Source: RYN-433 sp036558265
GTDB lineage: Bacteria > Planctomycetota > Phycisphaerae > Tepidisphaerales > Tepidisphaeraceae
Direction: 5' to 3'
Assembly: GCA_036558265.1 (NCBI GenBank)
Contig: DATBFY010000757.1
Coordinates: 1 to 17,926 of the forward strand
DNA: 17,926 bases
This document shows positions 1 through 7,276 of this stretch, piece after piece. Below the pieces are notes generated by a model. The model ran no database searches and had not been told where the DNA came from. It saw nothing but the letters and a program-made list of their open reading frames with translations. Positions within the stretch are counted from its first letter, which is position 1; each line of letters starts with the position of its first letter. Made by a program: the position numbers and the translations under genes.

Positions 1-23
1 CGTTGTCGCTCTTCCGGCGACCG

Positions 24-86
24 TTGCCGACACTCCGGGAATCATCGCCGACACTCCCGGAATCTTCGCCGATGCTCCGGAAACCG
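24..86. repeat. Three tandem 21-bp units
   Basis: Three consecutive 21-bp units of the form TCGCCGACACTCCCGGAATC plus one base lie at 24-44, 45-65 and 66-86. A weaker fourth unit may lie at 3-23. In one frame they would read as seven-residue repeats (PTLRESS, PTLPESS, PMLRKPS). The period is a multiple of three, so a coding origin is possible, but no gene can be supported at the window edge. Confidence 0.65.
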
Positions 87-171
87 TCCGCAACGGGTCG
101 GGGATCGTTCCCGCCGCCGCGGGGAGGAATGTGGATCAGCCGGGGATCGGGATGGAGGGAGACGGAAGGAT

Positions 172-348
172 CACGGGCGAGCCGCCCGTGCCACCTGTGG
201 CGCGGATGGGCGCTTTGGGAAGATGTTTTGAAGACACGGGCGAGGCGCCCGTGCTACGGGATTGTTGGCGCGCCGGATGTTGGCGCTTGGAAACGCGCAC
301 GGGCAGGATGCCCGTGATACGAAGACACGGGCGGGACGCCCATGCCAC
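172..348. repeat. Four copies of a 23-nt hairpin repeat (CACGGGC-n5-GCCCGTG-nYAC)
   Basis: Copies lie at 172-194, 235-257, 298-320 and 326-348. Each has a 7-bp stem CACGGGC / GCCCGTG around a 5-nt loop (GAGCC, GAGGC, AGGAT, GGGAC), followed by a tail ending in AC (CCAC, CTAC, ATAC, CCAC). The fourth copy has one stem mismatch (GCCCATG). The first three copies start exactly 63 nt apart and the fourth follows after 28 nt. From memory, repeats of this kind are common between genes in planctomycetes and verrucomicrobia. They could act as RNA hairpins or as protein binding sites, but nothing here decides this. Confidence 0.8.
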
Positions 349-390
349 CTGTTTGCCCTTCCGCATCCATCCGTTGCTATCTGTGGCTTA

Positions 391-430
391 TTCTTTCGTT
401 GTCTTCTTCGTGCCCTTCGTGACTTCGTAG
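391..430. repeat. Single pyrimidine-rich repeat arm with TTCGT units
   Basis: TTCGT occurs four times here (395, 407, 416, 424), spaced 8-12 nt, in a pyrimidine-rich stretch that ends 18 nt from the epimerase stop codon. It resembles one arm of the tandem-armed palindromes found elsewhere in the window. I see no matching purine-rich partner arm, so it may be a decayed half-element. Confidence 0.4.
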
Positions 431-447
431 TTCAATCTTCCCCCCGC

Positions 448-1401
448 CTACAGCAGCCGCTCGGCCCGCATCCAGTTGACGAAGCGGCTCAATCCCTCCT
501 CGATGCTCACCCGCGGCTCATACCCCAGCAGCGATTTGGCCTTGGTCGTATCCGCGTAGGTGATCGGCGGCTCGCTCGCCGGGGCGGGGGTCTCGATGAC
601 CTGCGCCTTGCGGTGCAGCAGCTCTTCCAGGATCTGGACAAAGCGGGTGTTGGCCACCGGGTTGCCGCAGCCCAGGTTGATCACCTCATAAGCAAACGGC
701 TTGTCGAGCGCCGCGATGAACCCCGCGACGATGTCGTCCACGTAGGTCCAGTCGCGCTTCAGCCGCCCGCCGTTGTAGAGCGTGATCGGCTCGCCGCGGT
801 GGATCGCCAGCGTCCAGCGCCAGGGCATCATGTCGGGGCGGCCGTGCGGGCCGTAGACGTTGAAGAAGCGCAGGCAGGTGACCGGCAGCTTCCACAGGTG
901 GGCATAAGAGTGCGCGAAGAGCTCCATCGCCCGCTTGCTCGCCGGGTAGGGGGCCAGCGGCCGGTCGGCGGCGGCGGTCTCGACGAACGGCACCGGCGTG
1001 TTGGCGCCGTAGCTGCTGCCGGTGCCCGCCAGCACGCAGCGGCACAGCGTCGTCCGCCGCGCGGCATCGAGCAGGTTGACGCTCCCCTGCACGTTGATCG
1101 CGCCGTAGAGCAGCGGGTGCTCGACGCTGTAGCGCACGGCCGCCATGGCGGCCAGGTGGGCGACGGCATCGGGGCGGTGCTTCTCAAAAGCTTCGAGCAG
1201 CATCGGGGCGTCGCGGAGATCGCCGTGGAGAAAGGTAAAGCCCGGCTGGTCTCGGAGGTCGGACAAGTGCCGCTCCTTGTGCTCCAGCGGGTAGTAGTCG
1301 TTCATGTTATCGAGGCCGACGACACCGTCGCCGCGCGCGAGCAGCGCTTTGGCCAGGCGGCTGCCCACGAACCCCGCGACGCCGGTGACGAAGACGAGCA
1401 T
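448..1401 (-). CDS. NAD-dependent epimerase, UDP-glucuronate 4-epimerase-like
   Basis: A 317-residue short-chain dehydrogenase/reductase of the extended nucleotide-sugar epimerase type. The N-terminal NAD-binding motif is GVAGFVG (residues 7-13), followed by the acidic strand end GLDNMNDYY. The catalytic Y152-x3-K156 (YPASK) is present, with the partner serine in GTGSSYG (127-132). RFFNVYGPHGRPDMMPW (178-194) is the block typical of UDP-glucuronate/galacturonate 4-epimerases. The enzyme would act in the cytoplasm to make precursors for surface polysaccharide. The start at 1401 (MLVFVTG) matches the family N terminus. A longer frame to 1500 reads into a palindrome arm and is rejected. No Shine-Dalgarno is visible; TAAAAC lies 7 nt before the ATG. 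The family is secure, the exact sugar substrate is not. Confidence 0.9.
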   Translation of the reverse strand: MLVFVTGVAGFVGSRLAKALLARGDGVVGLDNMNDYYPLEHKERHLSDLRDQPGFTFLHGDLRDAPMLLEAFEKHRPDAVAHLAAMAAVRYSVEHPLLYGAINVQGSVNLLDAARRTTLCRCVLAGTGSSYGANTPVPFVETAAADRPLAPYPASKRAMELFAHSYAHLWKLPVTCLRFFNVYGPHGRPDMMPWRWTLAIHRGEPITLYNGGRLKRDWTYVDDIVAGFIAALDKPFAYEVINLGCGNPVANTRFVQILEELLHRKAQVIETPAPASEPPITYADTTKAKSLLGYEPRVSIEEGLSRFVNWMRAERLL

Positions 1402-1408
1402 GAAGAGT

Positions 1409-1414
1409 GTTTTA
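1409..1414 (-). promoter_or_regulatory. Possible -10 hexamer just before the epimerase start
   Basis: On the minus strand TAAAAC ends 7 nt before the ATG at 1401. No convincing -35 and no Shine-Dalgarno are seen. If used, the transcript would have almost no leader. Compare the similar arrangement at 11592 and 7265. Confidence 0.3.
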
Positions 1415-1478
1415 CGGCGGGCGTGGGGAGATTGCCAGATGGGCCCGGCGATGGCGGGGGGGAGCACCTGTCGCGGGG

Positions 1479-1646
1479 ACGCAAAGAAGCAGGGAAGCAA
1501 AGCAGCAAAGGAAGACGAGGAGATGGATAAGAGGAGCGCGGCCGACCCGCGGCCCCGGCGTCCCGACGCGGCCGGGGGAGATCGGCTCGATTCTCTTCTC
1601 CTCTCAGATCGTCTCTGCTTCGTTGCTTCTCTGCTTCCTTGCGTTC
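1479..1646. repeat. Palindrome with 8-nt tandem-repeat arms
   Basis: The left arm begins GCAAAGAA GCAGGGAA GCAAAGCA (from 1481). The right arm, read on the minus strand from 1644, begins GCAAGGAA GCAGAGAA GCAACGAA. The arms run about 50 nt each, continue through GA-rich sequence, and surround a GC-rich centre (about 1536-1588). The right arm begins at the stop codon of the beta-propeller gene, so the transcript of that gene would end in a long purine-first hairpin. It could act as a terminator or an mRNA 3' stabiliser. Confidence 0.7.
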
Positions 1647-4428
1647 AATTCCGAACCGCGCCCCCCGCGAGAAGGGCGAGCTTCTGCACGTAATACTCAT
1701 CGCCCTTGCACCACGGGATGTCCAGGTACTTAGCCATCGCGTCCGGCGGCTCGTTCAGGATCATCGCCCTGGCCGCAAAGATGTCGGCGCTCATGTCGGG
1801 GAAGCTGAACGGGCTCTCGTTGCGCCAGAGCAGTTCCGTGTTCCAGGCGATGAACCAGGCCGGGCGATGGTGATCGACGTAGACGTCCATCAGGCGTTGG
1901 TGCACGTCGCCGGCGAAGGCTTTGAGGATCCGCGCCGTGTCCGGGTCGAGATAGTGCCAGCGGGCGAGATAAGAGCGGTTGCCCGCGCGGGCGATCAGGC
2001 CGCCTTCGGTGTGGGCGAGCTCGTCGGCGAGGCGGAGCTGGATCATCTCGACGGCGGCGAACAGGGCGTTGGCGGCGGAGGCCTGATCGTCGACGCGCTT
2101 GGACAATCGCGCGGCGGCGATGAGGGCCGACAGACGGTCGTTGCTCCAATCGGGCGTGGAACGGTTCGCCTTGGCGTTGACGATTGTCTGGATCTGCGGC
2201 CAGTCGTGCTGGAGCGAGGCGTAATCGCCGGTCACGAACGCCCAGAGCCAGAAGGGGTAAAGCCGGCCGGCGGCGGCCCGGGTGATCGGGCGGCCCATCT
2301 TGAGCAGATGCGCGGGGGCCTCGTCATAGAACGAGCGGATCTCGCCCTGGTCGTTGTCGTAAGCATCCTTGCCCAGCGGGCCCGAGAGGGGGCCGCCGGG
2401 CGCGCGAAGGACCGCGACGCGGGCCTTGATCTTGTCCTGCACCGCCGGCGAGCAATGCGGATACGCCAGGGCCAGCGTGTAGAGCGTCTCCGCGGGTTCG
2501 GTGAAGATCCGGTAAGACTCGGCCGGTGCTTTTCCGGCGGGGAAGAGCAACGGACGCCAGTCGTGCGCGATCAGCTCAAGGACGGCGGCGTCGAGTTTTG
2601 CTTGATGGGCGGATGGGGCGGCGGGGCGCGGCGCAAGGCGGGGCGGGTCGAGCACGAGGGCTTCGATCTGCTTTGGGTCGATCTTGGCGACCGCGGCCTT
2701 GGCCGCTTCGGTCAGCGGCTTGCGGTCGGTGCCGGGGACCGGGTCGCCCAGGCCGGTCAACGTCCCCTTGAGCCGGTCGGTCTCCAGCGTGTCCCAGTCC
2801 CACTTGAGCCCGGCGATCTTCTTCGCGTCATTCGGCGTGATCGTCTCCTTCATGATCTGGGCGGGCGGCACCTTCTGCTCCGCCGGGGCGTTCTTGTCCA
2901 TCCGGTAGGCGATGATCGCCACGCCCGCGTTGATCTCGTGGGTCGGCAGGTAATAGAACGAGTCGCCGCTGACGACCACGGGCACGTCGATCGCGCTGCC
3001 GCCGCCATACACCGCCGTGCCGCGCGGCAGCCATTCCCAGCCGGTGGGCAAGTCCCTGCCGTGCAGCAATCGCGCCCACAGGCCCGCCGCCACGCCCGGC
3101 TCGACCTCGTGGACGTTCTGCGCCCAGGGCTTGGAATAACCCACGAGCGTGTCCAGGTCCATCGCGTTGACGTTGTCCTGGTGGGTGTTGATCAGCACGC
3201 GCCCGGCGGCCATGAGCTGCGACTGCTCATCGTGCACCAGCAGCAGCGAGTCGTACCAGCCGTACGTGCGGGATTGATCCATGACCGGGGTGATGAAGCC
3301 CGTCTTCGTGTCGAGGTAGCCCACGTTCAGGAAGGGGGAGTAATGCTCGTAGCGGCTGCGCAACAGCGCGTTGTACTTGACGATCACCTTGCCATCCGCC
3401 GTGACCAGCGGCGGCATCGCCGGGCCGTTCATGCTCTCGGCGTAGACGACCGGCGCGACGAACTTTGGCGCGCCCGTCTGGGCGTCGAGGACGAAAAACG
3501 TCTGCAGCGCCGGCTCATCCGTCAGGCGCTTGGTCAAGTAATCGAGCTGCTTCCGGTACGTCGCCGGGTCCTTCATCAACTCGAAATTGGCGGCGCGGAT
3601 CTTCTTCTTTTCCTCCTCCGACTTGATCCGCCAGCTCGAAAAGTTGCCGAAGACCTCCCTGGTCATGTCGAGCAGGACCTGCTGGATCGCGTCGCCGCCG
3701 GCGCAGGGGGTGACGGTGATCATCACGCTGCCGTCGGGGGCGATGACGGGCGAGTAGCCGCGAAACGACACGCCGGGGAGCTTGGGCGATCGCCAGATTG
3801 GCTTGCCCGTGTCGCGCTCGAAGGCGTAGACGTGCATGTCCTCAGCGCCCACGTAGACGCGGCCGCGCCCCTCGTCGATGGCGGGGGACGACAACATCGG
3901 GGCCCCGACCGTCGCCCGCCAGGTGAGCGTCCCCCTCGTCGGGTGGATGGCGTAGAGCGTGCCGTCGCGGCCGCCGACGATCAGATCGGTGCCATCGTGC
4001 GCGGGCGCGTTCCACAGCGCCGCGCCGGTGGGGTACGTCCAGCGCAACGCGCCGTCCGCGTCCACGCAGTACACCTTTCCGTCCGCGCAGGTGAAGAAGA
4101 CCCGCTGATGGCCGGCCTCGGCGGCGTGAAGGATCGGCCCGCCGGCGCGGTAGGTCCAGACGTCCCGCCCCGTGTTGGCGTCGATCGCATGCAGCACGCC
4201 CGCCAGCGTGCCCACGTAAAGCCGATCCCGAGAGACCACCGGCTGCACGCCCGACTGCAACCCCTCGTCCGCGAACAGGCGATACCATTTCCGCGCGAAG
4301 GGCGGCCTCACCTCCTCGGCCGTCGTCCCGCTCCGCGCGGCATCATGCGCCAGCATCGGCCAGTCCCCCCGCGCCGCCAACGACCCCACGAGAAGCCCCA
4401 GCACCGCGAGAGCCCGCCAAACCTTCAT
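1645..4428 (-). CDS. Exported PQQ-like beta-propeller repeat protein
   Basis: A 927-residue protein. A signal peptide (residues 1 to about 20, MKVWRALAVLGLLVGSLAA) predicts export. About residues 50-210 hold at least four beta-propeller blade repeats of the PQQ-binding-like type, for example YVGTLAGVLHAIDANTGRDVW, FTCADGKVYCVDADGALRW and VYVGAEDMHVYAFERDTGKP. The remaining roughly 600 residues carry further propeller-like strands and then a helix-rich part I do not recognise. No dehydrogenase haem motif (CxxCH) is visible, so an enzymatic role is not shown; scaffolding or sensing is equally possible. The start at 4428 is chosen because an ideal GGAGGTGA lies just upstream; the GTG two codons earlier overlaps that site. 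The stop abuts a tandem-armed palindrome. Confidence 0.8.
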   Translation of the reverse strand: MKVWRALAVLGLLVGSLAARGDWPMLAHDAARSGTTAEEVRPPFARKWYRLFADEGLQSGVQPVVSRDRLYVGTLAGVLHAIDANTGRDVWTYRAGGPILHAAEAGHQRVFFTCADGKVYCVDADGALRWTYPTGAALWNAPAHDGTDLIVGGRDGTLYAIHPTRGTLTWRATVGAPMLSSPAIDEGRGRVYVGAEDMHVYAFERDTGKPIWRSPKLPGVSFRGYSPVIAPDGSVMITVTPCAGGDAIQQVLLDMTREVFGNFSSWRIKSEEEKKKIRAANFELMKDPATYRKQLDYLTKRLTDEPALQTFFVLDAQTGAPKFVAPVVYAESMNGPAMPPLVTADGKVIVKYNALLRSRYEHYSPFLNVGYLDTKTGFITPVMDQSRTYGWYDSLLLVHDEQSQLMAAGRVLINTHQDNVNAMDLDTLVGYSKPWAQNVHEVEPGVAAGLWARLLHGRDLPTGWEWLPRGTAVYGGGSAIDVPVVVSGDSFYYLPTHEINAGVAIIAYRMDKNAPAEQKVPPAQIMKETITPNDAKKIAGLKWDWDTLETDRLKGTLTGLGDPVPGTDRKPLTEAAKAAVAKIDPKQIEALVLDPPRLAPRPAAPSAHQAKLDAAVLELIAHDWRPLLFPAGKAPAESYRIFTEPAETLYTLALAYPHCSPAVQDKIKARVAVLRAPGGPLSGPLGKDAYDNDQGEIRSFYDEAPAHLLKMGRPITRAAAGRLYPFWLWAFVTGDYASLQHDWPQIQTIVNAKANRSTPDWSNDRLSALIAAARLSKRVDDQASAANALFAAVEMIQLRLADELAHTEGGLIARAGNRSYLARWHYLDPDTARILKAFAGDVHQRLMDVYVDHHRPAWFIAWNTELLWRNESPFSFPDMSADIFAARAMILNEPPDAMAKYLDIPWCKGDEYYVQKLALLAGGAVRN

Positions 4429-4430
4429 GA

Positions 4431-4438
4431 TCACCTCC
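4431..4438 (-). promoter_or_regulatory. Strong Shine-Dalgarno of the beta-propeller gene
   Basis: GGAGGTGA on the minus strand matches the anti-Shine-Dalgarno almost completely and ends 2 nt before the ATG at 4428, which puts the GGAGG core 5 nt away. It excludes the GTG at 4434 as the start. Confidence 0.75.
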
Positions 4439-4453
4439 GCGAAGTGCCCAGGA

Positions 4454-4572
4454 GCTCATGACCAAATGCATCACAGAGAACACGGAGAACACAGAGGACA
4501 CGGAGAGAATCAGGTGTTTTGACTCTCTGTGTCCTCTGTGTGCTCTGTGGCTGCCTCCGTTTTGTCAGGAGC
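4454..4572. repeat. Palindromic element with 9-nt tandem-repeat arms, copy 1
   Basis: The left arm has four 9-nt units in a row from 4472: CACAGAGAA, CACGGAGAA, CACAGAGGA, CACGGAGAG. The right arm returns the complement. The core stem 4491-4507 / 4523-4539 is 17 bp with one G:U-type position, around a 15-nt loop. Outer ends read GCTCatGACcAAATG (from 4454) and, on the other strand from 4572, GCTCCTGACAAAAcG. The same ends recur in the copy at 7726-7848. It lies downstream of the membrane protein gene and upstream of the beta-propeller gene. Confidence 0.8.
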
Positions 4573-4586
4573 ATCAAAGAGGATCG

Positions 4587-4666
4587 GCCACAGATCAAGA
4601 CCGATGAACGCGGATGAAGAATAGAAACCAATTCATGGTCTACGTCCATCGGACTTTCTTTGTGGC
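4587..4666. repeat. Imperfect inverted repeat
   Basis: GCCACAGATCAAGACCGATG at 4587-4606 pairs imperfectly (about 15 of 20) with 4647-4666, where the minus strand reads GCCACAAAGAAAGTCCGATG. It lies between the 9-nt palindrome and the stop codon of the membrane protein gene. It may be another decayed intergenic hairpin or part of a terminator. Confidence 0.45.
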
Positions 4667-4698
4667 AATACTGTTTTCCCGGCCGCCGTGCTGAACGG

Positions 4699-5238
4699 CT
4701 ATTCCGATCCGCGGGGGCCCTGTTTCAACGACCGCGGCGGCGTGGGGAACGATCGTGCCTGGCCGCCGGGCGTCACGACGTCGAACCCGCGCGGCCCCGA
4801 CGGCTCGACGGTCGGTGGTCGCACGGCCGGAAGTGCCCGCACGCAATAGAGGATCAGGAGAGACGCGACGACCAGCAATGCAGCCGTCAGGACAAGCCCG
4901 AACGGTGGCACCGCGCCACCATCAGCCAGGATCAACAAGGGCCAGCAGATCGTGATCGCGCCGTGCACGCAGGCGAATACGAGCACGGTGATGACCGCCC
5001 ACCGTTTCCGCCGCGCCATGGAAATAGCGTACAGCAGGTAGAGAGCGGCAGGGACGACGACGAACGGCAAAATGATCGCGCCGAACAGGATGAACCCGAC
5101 GAACGCGTGCTTGCCGTCGTACGGGTCCATCAGCGCGAGGACCGCCAGGAACGCCAGCAATAAATGCATGCCGCCCTGGACACGCGCGAAGAGCACCGCC
5201 AGTTCCAGGCTTCGCAGCGGATCACGCGAACGCATCAT
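4699..5238 (-). CDS. Small integral membrane protein, unknown function
   Basis: A 179-residue protein with four predicted membrane segments at about residues 22-38, 46-72, 80-103 and 112-133. A basic loop (MARRKRW) lies between segments 2 and 3. The tail of about 40 residues is proline- and arginine-rich and probably cytoplasmic. I do not recognise a family or any catalytic motif. Two adjacent ATG codons (5238 and 5235) could serve as start, with GGAG about 10 nt upstream. It shares its strand with its neighbours, but gaps of more than 100 nt on both sides do not argue for an operon. Confidence 0.65.
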   Translation of the reverse strand: MMRSRDPLRSLELAVLFARVQGGMHLLLAFLAVLALMDPYDGKHAFVGFILFGAIILPFVVVPAALYLLYAISMARRKRWAVITVLVFACVHGAITICWPLLILADGGAVPPFGLVLTAALLVVASLLILYCVRALPAVRPPTVEPSGPRGFDVVTPGGQARSFPTPPRSLKQGPRGSE

Positions 5239-5355
5239 CGCCCCGCTTCTCCTTCAAGACGCCTGGCCGATCGTCCCACTCCCTGATACCGCCGATCCGC
5301 CCCCGATGATGGACCCCGCACCTCCCGCCGCCCGGCATCCGCCTACCGTTCAACC

Positions 5356-6117
5356 TCACGTCATCACCACGAACTTCGCCCTCACCTGCTGCCTCACGTA
5401 CGTCCGCGTGATGTCCGCGTGGCCCGCCCCTTCCGCCGCCTCGTGCTCGAACTTCCCGTGCGTCGCCAGCCAACGCTGCCCGCGCGCGAAGAACGCGTCG
5501 AACTGCTCCGGCGACATCTCCGCCGCGAAATACGTGTCCCTTCGCACCGGCATCACCCGGCACAGCGGCTCGCCCTTTTTGATCGTGATCCGCTTTGCCC
5601 GCCGATCCAGCTCGATCACCGCGTGCCACGGGTAGCTCGCCGGGTACCAGTCGGTATCCACCAGCGCGCTCATCGCCCGCCAGGGGCGATCCAGGTTGGG
5701 CACGCTCGTGAAGTAGAGCAGCTCGTTCGGGTCGGTCTTGAGGAACAGGAACGTCGAGACCTTCGCCTGGTTGTTGATCCGCGCGTAGACGTTGTCGCTG
5801 ATCGCGTGCGGCAGTTTCTGCCCCCGCTGCCAGAACCAGCAGTACTGCTGGCTCAGCGGCTCGCCGGTCGATTCGTCGCTGGCCGCGTAATCGAAGTCCG
5901 ACGGGATCACCACGTCCGGCGAGGCGCGCCAGCTCTTGTCCCGCCGCCGGGTGAACGTCACGTCAAAGTTCGCCAAGAGGTCGAACCCGAAGGCGTTGGC
6001 CGCCCGGATCGGCGGGCATTCCTCGGGCCACCCCTTGCCCGTGCCGCGCTTCACGTAAACCTCTTTGGCGGGCGCCGGCGCGAACAGGTCCTGACGGAAC
6101 TTGAAGTAATGGAGCAT
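5356..6117 (-). CDS. DUF6065-like protein
   Basis: A 253-residue soluble protein without signal peptide or membrane segment. The layout resembles what I recall of the DUF6065 family: an early WPEECPPIRAANAFGFDLL block (about residues 29-47), a central stretch ending in TDWYPASYPWHAVIEL, and IKKGEPLCRVMPV near the end. Function is unknown. The start is uncertain. ATG at 6117 (MLHYFKF) fits the expected N terminus but has no Shine-Dalgarno. ATG at 6165 has AAAGG 10 nt upstream and would add 16 residues. A longer frame to 6447 overlaps the next gene and is not credible. It is divergent from the zinc-ribbon gene at 6296. Confidence 0.7.
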   Translation of the reverse strand: MLHYFKFRQDLFAPAPAKEVYVKRGTGKGWPEECPPIRAANAFGFDLLANFDVTFTRRRDKSWRASPDVVIPSDFDYAASDESTGEPLSQQYCWFWQRGQKLPHAISDNVYARINNQAKVSTFLFLKTDPNELLYFTSVPNLDRPWRAMSALVDTDWYPASYPWHAVIELDRRAKRITIKKGEPLCRVMPVRRDTYFAAEMSPEQFDAFFARGQRWLATHGKFEHEAAEGAGHADITRTYVRQQVRAKFVVMT

Positions 6118-6295
6118 GGATGACGAGCGATTTTGCGTCGCAAACCGACCATTGCAAGTCAGCATAGACGACACACCTTTCCCGGGCGGGGTCGCTTTCG
6201 CGATCCTGCTCTCTCGCGAACCTTCAAAAGTATTGACATGCGACGCCATCATTGCGACGCTGTCGCGCGAACACATTTGACCAGGGGAGCCCCCC

Positions 6296-7204
6296 ATGAG
6301 CGACGAGACGGCCGACGCGACCACCATCACCTGCCAGGGCTGCGGCAAGCGCTTCAAGTGGAAACTCCAACTCGCCGGCAAGCGCGTCAAGTGCTCCTGC
6401 GGCACCGTCATGCTCGTCCCGCGCCGCGCCGCCGAGGCCGAGGACATCTACGACCTCTTCGAAGGCCAGGCCCAGGAAGCCCCGCCCATCCCCAGGGTCG
6501 CCGCCGCCGTCGGCGCAGACGACGACGATCCGCAGAGGGGCGCCGTCGCCAGCGCGCCGCCGACCCGCGCCAGCGGCCCATCGAAATCAGCGCCGAAAAG
6601 TGCCAGGGCCGAGGAGATCGCCGCGCGCCTGGGCATCGCCCTGCCCACGCGCAAGCGCCTCGATTATGCCGAATCCGTCAAGGCCGGCCGCGAGGAGATG
6701 GACCGGCTCGCCCAGGGCAGCTTCCTCCGCGACATCATCGCCCCCATCCCGATCATCGTCGTCGGGCTGATCCTCTCCTACCTCCAGGTCAGCTACTGGG
6801 CCGACAAGCCCGCCAGGGGCGCTGCCGAAGCGCTCATGCAGACGGCCAGCGGCGCGGCGCTGAGCGTCGGGCTGATCCTCTTCTCCATGTTCTTCCTCAC
6901 CCGCGTCGCCGACGTCAACTTCATGGGCAGCTTCGCCCGCTGCATCCTCCGCCTGGTCGCGATCGCGATCGGCCCGGCGGCCATCTACCACATCTGCGTC
7001 TACACGCTCGGCAGCGACACGATGGGCGCGCCGTTCACCGGCGTGCTGGCGACGATCGCGCTTTACCTGATCCTCTTCCTCACCCTGATGCGCACCGACC
7101 TCAAGGACGCCGGCATCTGCGCCCTGGTCACCTGGATCCTCGTCACGCTCGCCAACTACGCCGCCTTCAAGGCCGAAGCGATGATGATGGGCTACGACAT
7201 CTGA
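6296..7204 (+). CDS. Zinc-ribbon / five-TM membrane protein (family member A)
   Basis: A 302-residue protein. Residues 13-36 form a zinc-ribbon-like head with C13-x2-C16-GK and LAGKRVKC33-x-C35-G. Then come the acidic motif EDIYDLFE (49-56), a disordered Ala/Pro-rich linker (about 57-105) and a membrane module with five predicted helices (about 147-168, 187-204, 213-236, 249-265, 271-291). The head matches proteins B (12079-13101) and C (13155-14528), and the membrane module matches C, for example LTLMRTDLKDAGICALVTWI against IKLMDMDYFEGFLCAAIVWI. It lacks the C-terminal soluble module of B and C. AGGGGAG ends 6 nt before the ATG. The function is unknown; the head is expected to be cytoplasmic. 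Confidence 0.8.
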   Translation: MSDETADATTITCQGCGKRFKWKLQLAGKRVKCSCGTVMLVPRRAAEAEDIYDLFEGQAQEAPPIPRVAAAVGADDDDPQRGAVASAPPTRASGPSKSAPKSARAEEIAARLGIALPTRKRLDYAESVKAGREEMDRLAQGSFLRDIIAPIPIIVVGLILSYLQVSYWADKPARGAAEALMQTASGAALSVGLILFSMFFLTRVADVNFMGSFARCILRLVAIAIGPAAIYHICVYTLGSDTMGAPFTGVLATIALYLILFLTLMRTDLKDAGICALVTWILVTLANYAAFKAEAMMMGYDI

Positions 7205-7264
7205 CCCCCACGTAGCGCATGCGTCCCGCCTGCATTGTCTTTCTGCCGCGTGCATTCTTGCGGG

Positions 7265-7270
7265 TAACAT
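7265..7270 (+). promoter_or_regulatory. Possible -10 hexamer 6 nt before the start of the 7277 gene
   Basis: TAACAT fits TANNNT and ends 6 nt before the ATG at 7277. No Shine-Dalgarno is present and no clear -35 is seen. This spacing is what leaderless genes show in Deinococcus and actinobacteria. Confidence 0.35.
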
Positions 7271-7276
7271 ACCCCC

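Larger units (their letters stand above)
1..447. other. Gene-free repeat-rich stretch downstream of the epimerase gene
   Basis: I see no convincing gene here. The short open frames on both strands are made of repeat translations (peptides such as GRDAHAT and GQDARDT) and have no ribosome binding site or domain. The stretch holds a 21-bp tandem repeat at 24-86, four small hairpin repeats between 172 and 348, and a pyrimidine-rich TTCGT-containing stretch at about 391-430 that leads up to the epimerase stop codon. The left part could be the end of something outside the window, but nothing shows this. Confidence 0.6.

Noticed and set aside
172..348. CRISPR array
   Set aside because: The four repeats are short hairpins with unequal spacing at the end and no cas genes. 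The intervening sequence is 40 nt twice and then 5 nt, not a spacer set.
1402..1500. N-terminal extension of the epimerase
   Set aside because: It reads into the arm of the 8-nt palindrome, and the family's Rossmann strand begins directly at ATG 1401.
262..1530. 422-codon open frame on the plus strand opposite the epimerase
   Set aside because: It is antisense to a gene with intact epimerase motifs and begins inside repeat sequence. High GC3 keeps such frames open.
1639..4461. 940-codon open frame on the plus strand opposite the beta-propeller gene
   Set aside because: It mirrors the real gene on the other strand. Its translation is Arg/Val/Gly-rich without any domain, and the minus-strand gene has a signal peptide, propeller repeats and an ideal Shine-Dalgarno.
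4473..4539. Plain intrinsic terminator
   Set aside because: The 17-bp core stem is strong, but no T-run follows on either strand, and the conserved ends and second copy at 7726 make a repeat element the better description, although a terminator role remains possible.
6233..6261. TTGACA at 6233 as the promoter of gene A
   Set aside because: The -35 hexamer is perfect, but no acceptable -10 lies 16-18 bp downstream (GACGCT at 17 bp), so I do not list it.
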